This document shows positions 1 to 7,500 of a stretch of DNA of 36,839 nucleotides, in pieces. The notes below the pieces were generated by a model, which worked only from the letters and a program-made list of their open reading frames with translations, did no database searches and was not told the origin of the DNA. A program made the translations under genes and the position numbers. Location: NCBI GenBank assembly GCA_022768865.1, contig JALELH010000118.1, forward strand, positions 1 to 36,839, given 5' to 3'. The stretch's first letter is position 1, and every line of letters begins with the position of its first letter. The stretch comes from Spirochaetia bacterium. GTDB lineage: Bacteria > Spirochaetota > Spirochaetia > Treponematales > Treponemataceae.

Positions 1-2
1 AA

Positions 3-140
3 ATTACTGAAAAATCTGGATTTATTAGAACAACGTATTACTCTGAAAATGGGAAAAATGTAGCTGATGGAATCTCACTATTTTGGGATAGTAATAAAAA
101 TTCTTTTATAAAATATGAAGTTGACAGAAGCCAATGGTAA
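3..140 (+). CDS. C-terminal end of an unidentified protein (5' cut by window)
   Basis: An open frame enters from the left edge and encodes 45 residues before a TAA stop at 138-140. The visible end is rich in aromatic and polar residues (SGFIRTTYYSENGKN near its start, YEVDRSQW at its end), as in beta-rich secreted or surface proteins. No family can be recognised from so short a piece. It converges on the ammonium transporter gene. Reading on in the same frame past the stop gives a second stop, then a short protein-like tail at 150-209 ending DAGTLVLVPPKGK, which may be decayed coding sequence. That the frame is coding is likely but not certain. Confidence 0.5.
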   Translation: MTEKSGFIRTTYYSENGKNVADGISLFWDSNKNSFIKYEVDRSQW

Positions 141-202
141 ACTTTGTAAACCATAATTGACGCTTACGATGCAGGCACACTCGTACTGGTTCCGCCTAAA
201 GG

Positions 203-238
203 TAAATAAAAATGCCCCCGGCAGGCAATGCAGGGGGC
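203..238 (-). terminator. Intrinsic terminator of the amt-PII gene
   Basis: On the - strand a GC-rich hairpin (GCCCCC at 233-238 pairing with GGGGGC at 214-219, extended by a short inner helix) is followed by ATTTTTATTT. It lies about 50 nt after the amt stop codon and closes the leftward gene block. Confidence 0.85.
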
Positions 239-290
239 GTTCACTTTCTTCTATAAAATATTTTTAACTGTTATTTTTAATTCTTCAGGA

Positions 291-2021
291 TTAATCATCC
301 TGGAGTGCATCGTAACCAGATTCGCCTGTGCGTACCTTGATTACGTCAGAAATGTCGTATACGAAAATCTTGCCGTCTCCGATGTGGCCTGTATACAAAG
401 CCTTCTTTGCAGCTTCTACAACATCCTTTACAGGAACCTTTGCAACTACGATTTCAATCTTAATCTTAGGAAGCAGCTGAAGGTCTACAGGAACACCGCG
501 GTAGTATTCGCTTGCGCCCTTCTGCATTCCGCAGCCCATTACGTTTACAACTGTCATGCCGGTTACGCCGATGGAGTTCATGGCAACCTTAAGTGCATTG
601 AACTTGTTCTGGCGTGTAATGATAACAACCTTGTGCAGAGAGCTTTCCTTTGAACTTGGTGTTGTTGCAGGTGCTACAACAGGAACTGCCTGGTCAATTG
701 AAATGCCGGCTTCTGCAGCTTCTGCCATTTCGTCTGCAGAATACTGTGTCATGAATCCTGCATAGCCGGAATCAAGGCCGTGTTCAAGCTTATCAAGACC
801 AACGATTTCTTCTTCTGCAGTTACGCGGAGTCCGAAAATCTTCTTGATGATGCTGAATGTAATTACGATTGTAACAACTGTCCAAAGAAGGATTACAAAG
901 ATTCCGCCAAGCTGAATGCCCAGAAGCTTGAATCCGCCGCCGTAGAACAGACCTGCCATCTGTGCACCAGTTGAATCTGCAATTGCATAGCCTGGAACAG
1001 CCGGGTTTGCAAAAAGGCCTGTTGCAACAGTTCCCCAGAAACCGTTTAAGCAGTGAACTGCTACTGCACCTACAGGGTCATCTACATGAAGCTTATAGTC
1101 CATTACCCATACACCGAATACTACAAGCAGACCTGCTACAATACCGATGATACATGCGCCTGCTGCATCAGTTACGTCACAAGTAGCTGTGATTGCTACA
1201 AGGCCTGCAAGTGAAGCGTTAAGGCACATTGAAACATCCGGCTTGCCGAACTTAAGCCATGTAAAGATCATACATGTTACTGTTGCAATTGCCGGTGAAA
1301 TTGTTGTTGTTACAAAGATTGATGCAAGCTGAGAAAGGGATGTTGCAGCAGCACCGTTGAATCCGTACCAGCCCAGCCAAAGGATGAATACACCAAGGGC
1401 ACCGATCGGAATGTTGTGTCCAGGGAAGGCATTTACCTTGATAACCTTGCCGTCCTTCTTTACAAACTTGCCGATACGAGGCCCTACCATCATTGCACCG
1501 ATGAATGCACACATACCGCCTACCATGTGGATACATGCTGAACCTGCAAAGTCGTGGAAACCGATCTGTGCAAGGAATCCGCCACCCCATGTCCAGTGTG
1601 CTTCAATAGGATAGATTACTGCAGAAATGATTGCGGAATATACACAGTAAGAAAGGAACTTTGTGCGTTCTGCCATGGCACCAGAAACGATTGTTGCTGT
1701 TGTTGCACAGAATACAAGGTTAAAGATGAATGCAGACCAGTCAAAGTTTGCATAGTCTGTAAATACCTGCCAGTTTGGCTTTCCTATGATTCCAAAGAAT
1801 GCGTTTTCTCCTAAAAGAAGACCAAAACCAATTAATATGAATGTTACGGTACCGATACAGAAGTCCATAAGGTTCTTCATGATAATGTTACCGGTATTCT
1901 TTGCACGTGTAAAACCAGTTTCTACCATTGCGAAACCGCACTGCATCCAGAATACAAGGGCTGCTCCAATAAGGAACCATACACCCCAAAGATCGGAAGC
2001 CTTTGCAAATACTTCTTCCAT
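291..2021 (-). CDS. amtB: Ammonium transporter fused to a C-terminal PII domain (Amt-PII)
   Basis: Predicted inner-membrane ammonium channel (residues about 1-400) joined by a Pro/Ala/Ser-rich linker (about 425-460) to a complete PII signalling domain (about 462-576). Amt hallmarks are the DFAGSACIH segment (Asp157, His165) and the second pore histidine, His323, in AVAVHCLNGFWG. The PII part has the T-loop region (501-519), LLPKIKIEIVV, and the ATP-binding TGHIGDGKIFV segment. Normally GlnK is a separate protein that plugs AmtB when nitrogen is ample; here the plug is covalently attached. When aligned on KG...YRG...LPK, the residue matching the uridylylated Tyr51 of enteric PII is Val512, so classical GlnD uridylylation at that site looks impossible, although Tyr507 matches Tyr46. 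A GGAGG Shine-Dalgarno supports the ATG. The gene is preceded by a terminator-containing leader and lies downstream of glnA. Confidence 0.96.
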   Translation of the reverse strand: MEEVFAKASDLWGVWFLIGAALVFWMQCGFAMVETGFTRAKNTGNIIMKNLMDFCIGTVTFILIGFGLLLGENAFFGIIGKPNWQVFTDYANFDWSAFIFNLVFCATTATIVSGAMAERTKFLSYCVYSAIISAVIYPIEAHWTWGGGFLAQIGFHDFAGSACIHMVGGMCAFIGAMMVGPRIGKFVKKDGKVIKVNAFPGHNIPIGALGVFILWLGWYGFNGAAATSLSQLASIFVTTTISPAIATVTCMIFTWLKFGKPDVSMCLNASLAGLVAITATCDVTDAAGACIIGIVAGLLVVFGVWVMDYKLHVDDPVGAVAVHCLNGFWGTVATGLFANPAVPGYAIADSTGAQMAGLFYGGGFKLLGIQLGGIFVILLWTVVTIVITFSIIKKIFGLRVTAEEEIVGLDKLEHGLDSGYAGFMTQYSADEMAEAAEAGISIDQAVPVVAPATTPSSKESSLHKVVIITRQNKFNALKVAMNSIGVTGMTVVNVMGCGMQKGASEYYRGVPVDLQLLPKIKIEIVVAKVPVKDVVEAAKKALYTGHIGDGKIFVYDISDVIKVRTGESGYDALQDD

Positions 2022-2051
2022 TTTACTACCTCCAAACGTAGTCTAAAGTCT

Positions 2052-2122
2052 AAAAAAAAAAGCGTGTCGAAGCTGCTGCATCTTCGGGGTTACATGAAGA
2101 CGGTTTCTGAACTTCGACACGC
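2052..2122 (-). terminator. Leader terminator (attenuator) upstream of amt-PII
   Basis: In - strand RNA, GCGUGUCGAAG (2122-2112) pairs perfectly over 11 bp with CUUCGACACGC (2072-2062), followed at once by ten U (2061-2052). The start codon is 30 nt further on, so this is an attenuator in the 5' UTR and not the end of glnA. Inside it a second hairpin (UCUUC/GAAGA, 2100-2096 with 2085-2081) presents a 10-nt loop, AUGUAACCCC (2095-2086). Confidence 0.9.
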
Positions 2123-2168
2123 CATTGTGCCTAAATTAATTTGTGATTAACCGGCTACATTGCCGGCT
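2116..2168 (-). promoter_or_regulatory. ANTAR-type dual-hairpin antiterminator upstream of amt-PII
   Basis: Hairpin P1 is AGCCGGC[AAUGUA]GCCGGUU (2168-2149), a 7-bp stem with a six-nt loop having A at position 1 and G at position 4. After an 18-nt linker, P2 is GGCAC[AAUGGC]GUGUC (2131-2116), a 5-bp stem with one wobble, again with an A1/G4 hexaloop. The 3' arm of P2 is part of the 5' arm of the leader terminator, so stabilising P2 would block termination. Two tandem A1/G4 hexaloops with this overlap are the known recognition architecture of ANTAR-domain antiterminators (EutV, NasR). No ANTAR protein is encoded in the window. Confidence 0.72.
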
Positions 2169-2187
2169 TTAGTTGTTGTTGCTTTAC

Positions 2188-4275
2188 TTATACGCGGAAG
2201 AGAAGGTCTTCGTAGCAAGGGAACGGTTTGTATTCTTCGCCAAGAAGAGGTTCAATTTCATCGTATACTGCACGCACTTCTGCCATTGCAGGAACAACTT
2301 TCTGTGCATAAGCCTTTGCTTCTGCAAGCTTGTCTGTGTTTTCCTTTGCAGCTGCATGAACTTCTGCAAGGGCTTCTGCCTTTGCAACAAGGCTGTCTGT
2401 AAGGGTGTCAAGCTTGGCAAGGACTGAAGATTCTGCCTTTGCCTTTGCTCCCGGAACAACTGCCTTAAGGTCAATTACTGTTTTAGAAACAGCAGACATA
2501 TACTTGTATACTGCAGGAAGAATGTCTTTGTTTACCATTTCTTCCATTGTGTTTACTTCGATGTTAAGAAGCTGGCAGTACTTTTCAAGCTTAATGTCGT
2601 AGTGTGCTTCCATTTCTTCTTTTGTGTAGACACCCATTTCTGTAAAGAGCTTTACGTTCTTTTCGTCAAGGTAGTGTTCTACTGCATCAGGTGTTGTCCT
2701 GAGTTCAAGAAGGCCGCGCTTTTTGGCTTCTGCTTTCCAGCTTTCATCGTAGCCGTTTCCGTTGAATACAATCCTCCAGTGTGCCTTTACTTCACGCACG
2801 ATAAGTTCGTTAAGTGACTTTTCAAAGTCTGCTGCACCTTCAAGTTCGTCTGCAAACTTTTTAAGTACGTCTGCTACAATTGCATCAAGTGTTGTGTTTG
2901 GTGTTGCAATTGATGCAGAAGAACCTGCTGAACGGAATTCAAACTTGTTTCCTGTAAATGCAAAAGGAGATGTACGGTTGCGGTCTGTTGAATCCTTTGG
3001 AATTGGCGGAAGAACATCTGCACCGATTGTCATCTTTTCCTGTTTGTCTGCCTTGTATGGTTTTCCGTCTTTAAGTGCTTCAAGGACAGAATAAAGTTCG
3101 TCTCCAAGGTAAACGGAAATAATTGCCGGAGGTGCTTCGGTGGCTCCAAGACGGTGATCGTTTCCTGCTGATGCAACGGAGATACGGAGCAGGTCCTGGT
3201 TTTCGTCAACAGCTTTAAGGATAGCTGTCAGGAACAAAAGGAACTGTGCGTTGCTTTCAGGTGTCTTGCCTGGTTCAAGCAGGTTTTCTCCGCTGTTTGT
3301 GCTCATGGACCAGTTGTTGTGCTTGCCGCTGCCGTTTAAGCCTGCAAACGGTTTTTCATGAAGAAGACATTCAAGTCCGTGGCGTTTTGCAACTTTCTTC
3401 ATTACTTCCATTGTAAGCTGGTTCTGGTCTACAGAAAGGTTTGTTGTGCTGAAGATTGGTGCCATTTCGTGCTGGGCTGGAGCAACTTCGTTATGTTCTG
3501 TCTTTGAAAGGATTCCGTACTTCCACAGTGTGTCGTTAAGGTCTTCCATGTATTTTACGATGCGCGGATTAAGGGCAGCAAAATACTGGTCGTCCATTTC
3601 CTGACCTTTAGAAGGCTTTGCACCAAAGAGCGTGCGGCCTGTCATCCTTAAGTCCTTGCGCTGTGCCCACAGGTCGTGGTCTACAATGAAGTATTCCTGT
3701 TCTGGTCCTACTGTTGTAGCAATGTGTGCTACTTCCTTGCCGAAGAGTTTAAGGATACGCTTTGCCTGTGTATCAAGTGCTTCCATTGAGCGGAGCAATG
3801 GTGTCTTTTTATCAAGTGCTTCGCCTGTGTAAGAACAGAATGCTGTTGGAATACAGAGTGTGTGTTCCTTAATGAATGGATAAGAAGTAGGATCCCAGAC
3901 TGTGTAACCGCGTGCTTCAAATGTTGCACGGTGTCCGCCGCTTGGGAAAGAAGATGCATCAGGTTCACCCTTTACAAGTTCTTTTCCAGAGAATGACATT
4001 ATTACAGTTCCGTCGTCCTGTGGATTTATAAATGAATCGTGTTTTTCTGCTGTTATGCCTGTAAGCGGCTGGAACCAGTGTGTGTAGTGTGTGGCACCTT
4101 TTTCGATTGCCCATTCTTTCATGGCATGTGCAACAACATTTGCTACATCAAGCTGAAGTGGTTCGCCATTGTCCAAAGTCTTTTTAAGAGCTTTGAAAGT
4201 TTCTTTAGGAAGACGATCTTTCATTGTCTTCTGATTGAAAACCATACTTCCAAATAATTCTGGAACGTTTGTCAT
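2188..4275 (-). CDS. glnA: Glutamine synthetase type III (GlnN-type)
   Basis: Makes glutamine from glutamate, ammonium and ATP in the cytoplasm. Length (695 residues) and sequence are those of GSIII, not the about 450-residue GSI. It begins with the GSIII-specific segment [19 protein letters not shown] and has [12 protein letters not shown], the catalytic-core stretches [15 protein letters not shown] and [15 protein letters not shown], and a long helical C-terminal extension with an Ala/Glu/Lys-rich coiled-coil-like stretch. The ATG at 4275 follows GGGGGUUA, an unusual ribosome-binding sequence shared with gltB and asnB. It lies between carB-dapF and amt-PII, with its own terminator-containing leader, so ammonium import and assimilation genes are neighbours but separately gated. 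Confidence 0.97.
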   Translation of the reverse strand: MTNVPELFGSMVFNQKTMKDRLPKETFKALKKTLDNGEPLQLDVANVVAHAMKEWAIEKGATHYTHWFQPLTGITAEKHDSFINPQDDGTVIMSFSGKELVKGEPDASSFPSGGHRATFEARGYTVWDPTSYPFIKEHTLCIPTAFCSYTGEALDKKTPLLRSMEALDTQAKRILKLFGKEVAHIATTVGPEQEYFIVDHDLWAQRKDLRMTGRTLFGAKPSKGQEMDDQYFAALNPRIVKYMEDLNDTLWKYGILSKTEHNEVAPAQHEMAPIFSTTNLSVDQNQLTMEVMKKVAKRHGLECLLHEKPFAGLNGSGKHNNWSMSTNSGENLLEPGKTPESNAQFLLFLTAILKAVDENQDLLRISVASAGNDHRLGATEAPPAIISVYLGDELYSVLEALKDGKPYKADKQEKMTIGADVLPPIPKDSTDRNRTSPFAFTGNKFEFRSAGSSASIATPNTTLDAIVADVLKKFADELEGAADFEKSLNELIVREVKAHWRIVFNGNGYDESWKAEAKKRGLLELRTTPDAVEHYLDEKNVKLFTEMGVYTKEEMEAHYDIKLEKYCQLLNIEVNTMEEMVNKDILPAVYKYMSAVSKTVIDLKAVVPGAKAKAESSVLAKLDTLTDSLVAKAEALAEVHAAAKENTDKLAEAKAYAQKVVPAMAEVRAVYDEIEPLLGEEYKPFPCYEDLLFRV

Positions 4276-4278
4276 TTT

Positions 4279-4287
4279 ATAACCCCC
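4279..4287 (-). promoter_or_regulatory. GGGGGUUA-type ribosome-binding region of glnA
   Basis: The mRNA reads AUGGGGGUUAUAAAAUG. The SD-like G run followed by UUA matches the RBS regions of gltB and asnB. It is complementary to 7 nt of the amt-leader loop AUGUAACCCC, or more with one mismatch allowed. Confidence 0.5.
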
Positions 4288-4341
4288 ATTTGGTAAAATG
4301 AATGAACAGCAAAAGCTGCGCTATAACTTTAAGCCGTTCAT

Positions 4342-4382
4342 AAAAAAAGAAAGCGCCGCTGATTTCGTCAAATCAACGGCGC
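4342..4382 (-). terminator. Leader terminator (attenuator) upstream of glnA
   Basis: In - strand RNA, a 13-bp stem (GCGCCGUUGAUUU at 4382-4370 with AAAUCAGCGGCGC at 4365-4353, one G·U pair) has a GACG tetraloop and is followed by UUUCUUUUUUU. It lies about 66 nt before the glnA start. A further hairpin (AUGAACGGC pairing with GCUGUUCAU, about 4303-4342) lies between it and the start codon. Confidence 0.88.
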
Positions 4383-4408
4383 CTTTGTCGTATGTAAGTA
4401 ATCTACAT
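4376..4408 (-). promoter_or_regulatory. Candidate antiterminator hairpins upstream of glnA
   Basis: The P2-like hairpin ACGAC[AAAGGC]GCCGU (4391-4376) has an A1/G4 hexaloop and overlaps the 5' arm of the glnA leader terminator. Its stem contains one A·C mismatch. Directly upstream, AUGUAG...UUACAU (4408-4392) forms a hairpin, but its loop is not an A1/G4 hexaloop. Placement matches the amt leader, but the structure is less ideal. Confidence 0.45.
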
Positions 4409-4445
4409 TAATGCTAAAAATGTTTCTTGTATTTTTCGGTACTAC

Positions 4446-4539
4446 GGGAAAAGCCGCCGAAAGTTAATTATCATAAAATCTTTTTATGCAGCAATTGCTT
4501 TCGGCGTTTTCCCCCCAAGAATTGCTGACGCAATTCTTG
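4446..4539. repeat. Long imperfect inverted repeat plus 10-bp hairpin between carB-dapF and glnA
   Basis: GGGAAAA (4446-4452) plus CGCCGAAAG (4455-4463), with a GC bulge between, pair with CTTTCGGCGTTTTCCC (4498-4513). This gives 16 bp around an AT-rich centre. Immediately to the right is a perfect hairpin, CAAGAATTGC[TGAC]GCAATTCTTG (4516-4539). The palindrome GCAATTGC (4491-4498) inside the large repeat could also pair with either arm of the small hairpin. Neither has a U-run on the - strand, so they are not standard terminators. They may be a transcript-end or processing structure for carB-dapF, or part of a long glnA leader. Confidence 0.6.
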
Positions 4540-4558
4540 TATAGGCGGTATAGTGTTT

Positions 4559-7500
4559 TTATATTTCAACTTCGCCCTGAAAGATGATTTTAGCGTCTCC
4601 TGTAAGGAATACATTCATTCCATCATAAGAAACTGTAAGCTTTCCGCCACGGACATCTACTGTAATATCCTGGTTCAACTTGCAGTAGCCGTTAAGAATG
4701 GCTGCAACAACTGCAGCACAGGCACCGGTTCCGCAGGCAGGAGTTTCCCCGTTTCCGCGTTCCCATGTGCGCATTTTAAGTTCATTTGGCCCTACTACGC
4801 GCACAAATTCTGTGTTGATTCTTTCTGGGAATGCCTTGTGGTGTTCAAACTTTGGTCCTACATTGGCAAGGTCAACTTTGTCTACAAAGTCGCAGAATAC
4901 AACGGCATGAGGGTTTCCCAGGTTTACGCAGGTTACCTTATAATTCTTGCCGTCTACATCAAGGTCGTCGTTTACAACGGCATTTACATTCAAGACGTCA
5001 ACTTTCTTTTCCTTTAATGTTGTAGGAATAAGTTCGCCCTTAAATTCAATGTAGCCCATGTTTACGGTAACAGTGTCTGTTTTGTCTGCAAGCTTATAAA
5101 GCTTAAGCCTTTTAATGCCTGCCTGAGTCTTTAGCGTAAGTTCTGCCGTAGTTTCGTTTTTGTTGTGGCGGTCTGCAATGCCTGAAATATTATTGTCGTA
5201 TAAATATTTTGAAACACAGCGCATGGCGTTTCCTGCCATCTGACCTTCACTTCCGTCCTGGTTAAAGAACCTCATGCTTGCATCGGCCTTATCTGACTTG
5301 CCTACAAGAACAAGGGAATCTGCACCGATTCCTTCACGCCTGTTGCAAAGACGGACAGCAAGTCCGCCAGGATTGTTTATGTACTGTTCACGTGTGTCAA
5401 TGATGATGAAGTCGTTGCCTGTTGCAGACATCTTTGTAAACTTTACTGTCTGGCGGCTTGTGCGCAGTTTATTGATGTCTATAAGTTCAACGTTTTCTGC
5501 ACTGTATTTAGACTTTAAGCAGTTGGCAAGGGCGTTGGCCGTATCAATGGCAGTTAAGCAAGGAATGTCGCGTTCTACTGCATGGCGGCGCATCTTTACG
5601 GAATCTGCACGAGGGTTTCTTCCCTTTGCAGAAGTTGAAATTACGTAATCAATCTTGCCGGAATCCATTACGGTTAAAAGATTGTCCGTTGCGTTTTCGT
5701 GAATCTTGTTTACGGTTTCTACTTCCATGCCGAAGTCACGCAATGTTTCTGCGTTGCCTTCCGTTGCATAAAGCTTGAATCCCATGTCATAGAATTTTCT
5801 TGCAAGGGCAGGAAGTTCGTAGCGGTCTGTTTTTCTTACGCTGAACAAAACACCGCCACTTCTCTTCATGTTGTAGCCGGCACCGATAAGTCCCTTGAAC
5901 AGTGCTTCTTCCATTGTTGAAGCAATGCCCAAAACTTCTCCCGTAGACTTCATTTCAGGTCCAAGCTGAGTATCTACGTCCATAAGTTTTTCAAAGCTGA
6001 ATACAGGAACCTTGACTGCAAAGTATGGAGGGATTTTATATAAGCCTGTTCCATAGCCCATGTCCTTGATTTTTTCTCCGAGCATGGCACGGACAGCCAG
6101 GTCTACCATAGGAACATTTGTTACTTTTGAAATGTAAGGAACTGTTCGGCTTGAACGTGGATTAACTTCAATAATGAAAAGTTCGTTGTTGTAAATCAGA
6201 TACTGAATGTTTACAAGGCCCTTTGTTCCAAGATCAAGTGCAAGTTCCCTTGACTGGCGGATAATCTTTTCACGGATTACGTCGTTTAAGTTCCAGCTAG
6301 GGTAAACGGCAATGCTGTCTCCGGAATGGATTCCCGTGCGTTCAATGTGTTCCATGATTCCAGGAATTAAAATATCTTCACCGTCACAGATGGCATCTAC
6401 TTCAAGTTCCGTTCCCATTTTATACTGGTCAATCAAAATAGGATTTTCAATTCCCTGGGCAAGGATAATCTTCATGTATTCTTTTACGTCATCATCGTTA
6501 AAGGCAATGATCATGTTCTGGCCGCCAAGAACATAACTTGGCCTTAAAAGAACAGGATAGCCTAAAGTTTTTGTTGCTTCCAATGCTTCGGCTTCCGTAA
6601 GGACTGTAAGTCCCTTAGGGCGCTTGATGCCAAGCTTTTCGCAAAGGTTGTCAAAACGCTTGCGGTCTTCTGCCAGGTCTATGGCATCTGCACTTGTTCC
6701 AAGGATTCTTATTCCCTGGTTTGCAAGGAAGTTGGCAAGCTTGATTGCCGTTCCGCCGCCAAAGGCTACAACTACGCCTACAGGCTTTTCTGTATTTATT
6801 ACGCCCATTACGTCTTCCGGTGTAAGGGGTTCAAAATAAAGCCTGTCTGATGTATCAAAGTCTGTAGAAACTGTTTCCGGGTTGTTGTTGATTGTTACAA
6901 CGTCGTAGCCAAGCTTTTTCAATGCCCATACGCACTGAACTGAAGCATAGTCAAATTCAATTCCCTGACCAATGCGGATTGGACCTGAACCTAAAACTAT
7001 GATTGTTCCCTTTGCAGAAGGCTTTGCCTTTTTAAGGTGTTCTTCTGCTTCGTTTTCCTTGTCGTAGGTTGCATAGAAGTATGGTGTTTCTGCATTGAAT
7101 TCGCCTGCACATGTATCTACCATCTTAAAGCTTGAAGGCAGGTGTGCAAGCTTGCCTTCCTTTACAAGAGCTGCTGCTTTTTCTGCGTCCTTTAAGTTGC
7201 CGCCTGAACCTACAATCTTTTTGCCGCTTGCCTTTTCTATTACGGCATCCGGGAATCCAAGGTTCTTTGCCTTTAAATAAAGTTCTGGCGTAAGTTCTTC
7301 TTTTTCAAGGCTGTGTTCCATGTCTGCCAGGTTCTGCAGCTTGCAAAGGAACCACATGTCTATTTTTGTAATGTCGTGGATTTCCTTTAATGACATTAAG
7401 CCGCGCTTGATTGCCTGATAGATTGCAAAGATTCTCTGGTCCGTGCATTGTGCAACACGTGCCTTTATTGAATCGTCACTTTCTGTTTCAAAGGCAGGAA

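Noticed and set aside
228..653. A 141-residue open frame on the + strand
   Set aside because: It lies antisense within the PII end of amt and through its terminator, has no RBS and no family resemblance; it is a shadow of the real gene.
2120..2140. A sigma-54 promoter (GGCAC box) upstream of amt
   Set aside because: GGCAC is present, but no GC follows at the required spacing for the -12 element, and the bases are already used by the P2 hairpin.
2052..2168. A glutamine riboswitch before amt
   Set aside because: The known glnA and Downstream-peptide glutamine motifs are small and cyanobacterial in type. I do not see their conserved cores; the hexaloop hairpins explain the structure better.
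4392..4408. A canonical P1 ANTAR hairpin in the glnA leader
   Set aside because: The 6-bp hairpin here leaves a five-base loop, AUUAC, without the A1/G4 pattern, so only the P2 part is claimed for glnA.
5425..5460. A separate start for dapF inside the carB frame
   Set aside because: An internal ATG exists at about 5431, but no Shine-Dalgarno precedes it and the frame is uninterrupted, so a fusion is the simpler reading.
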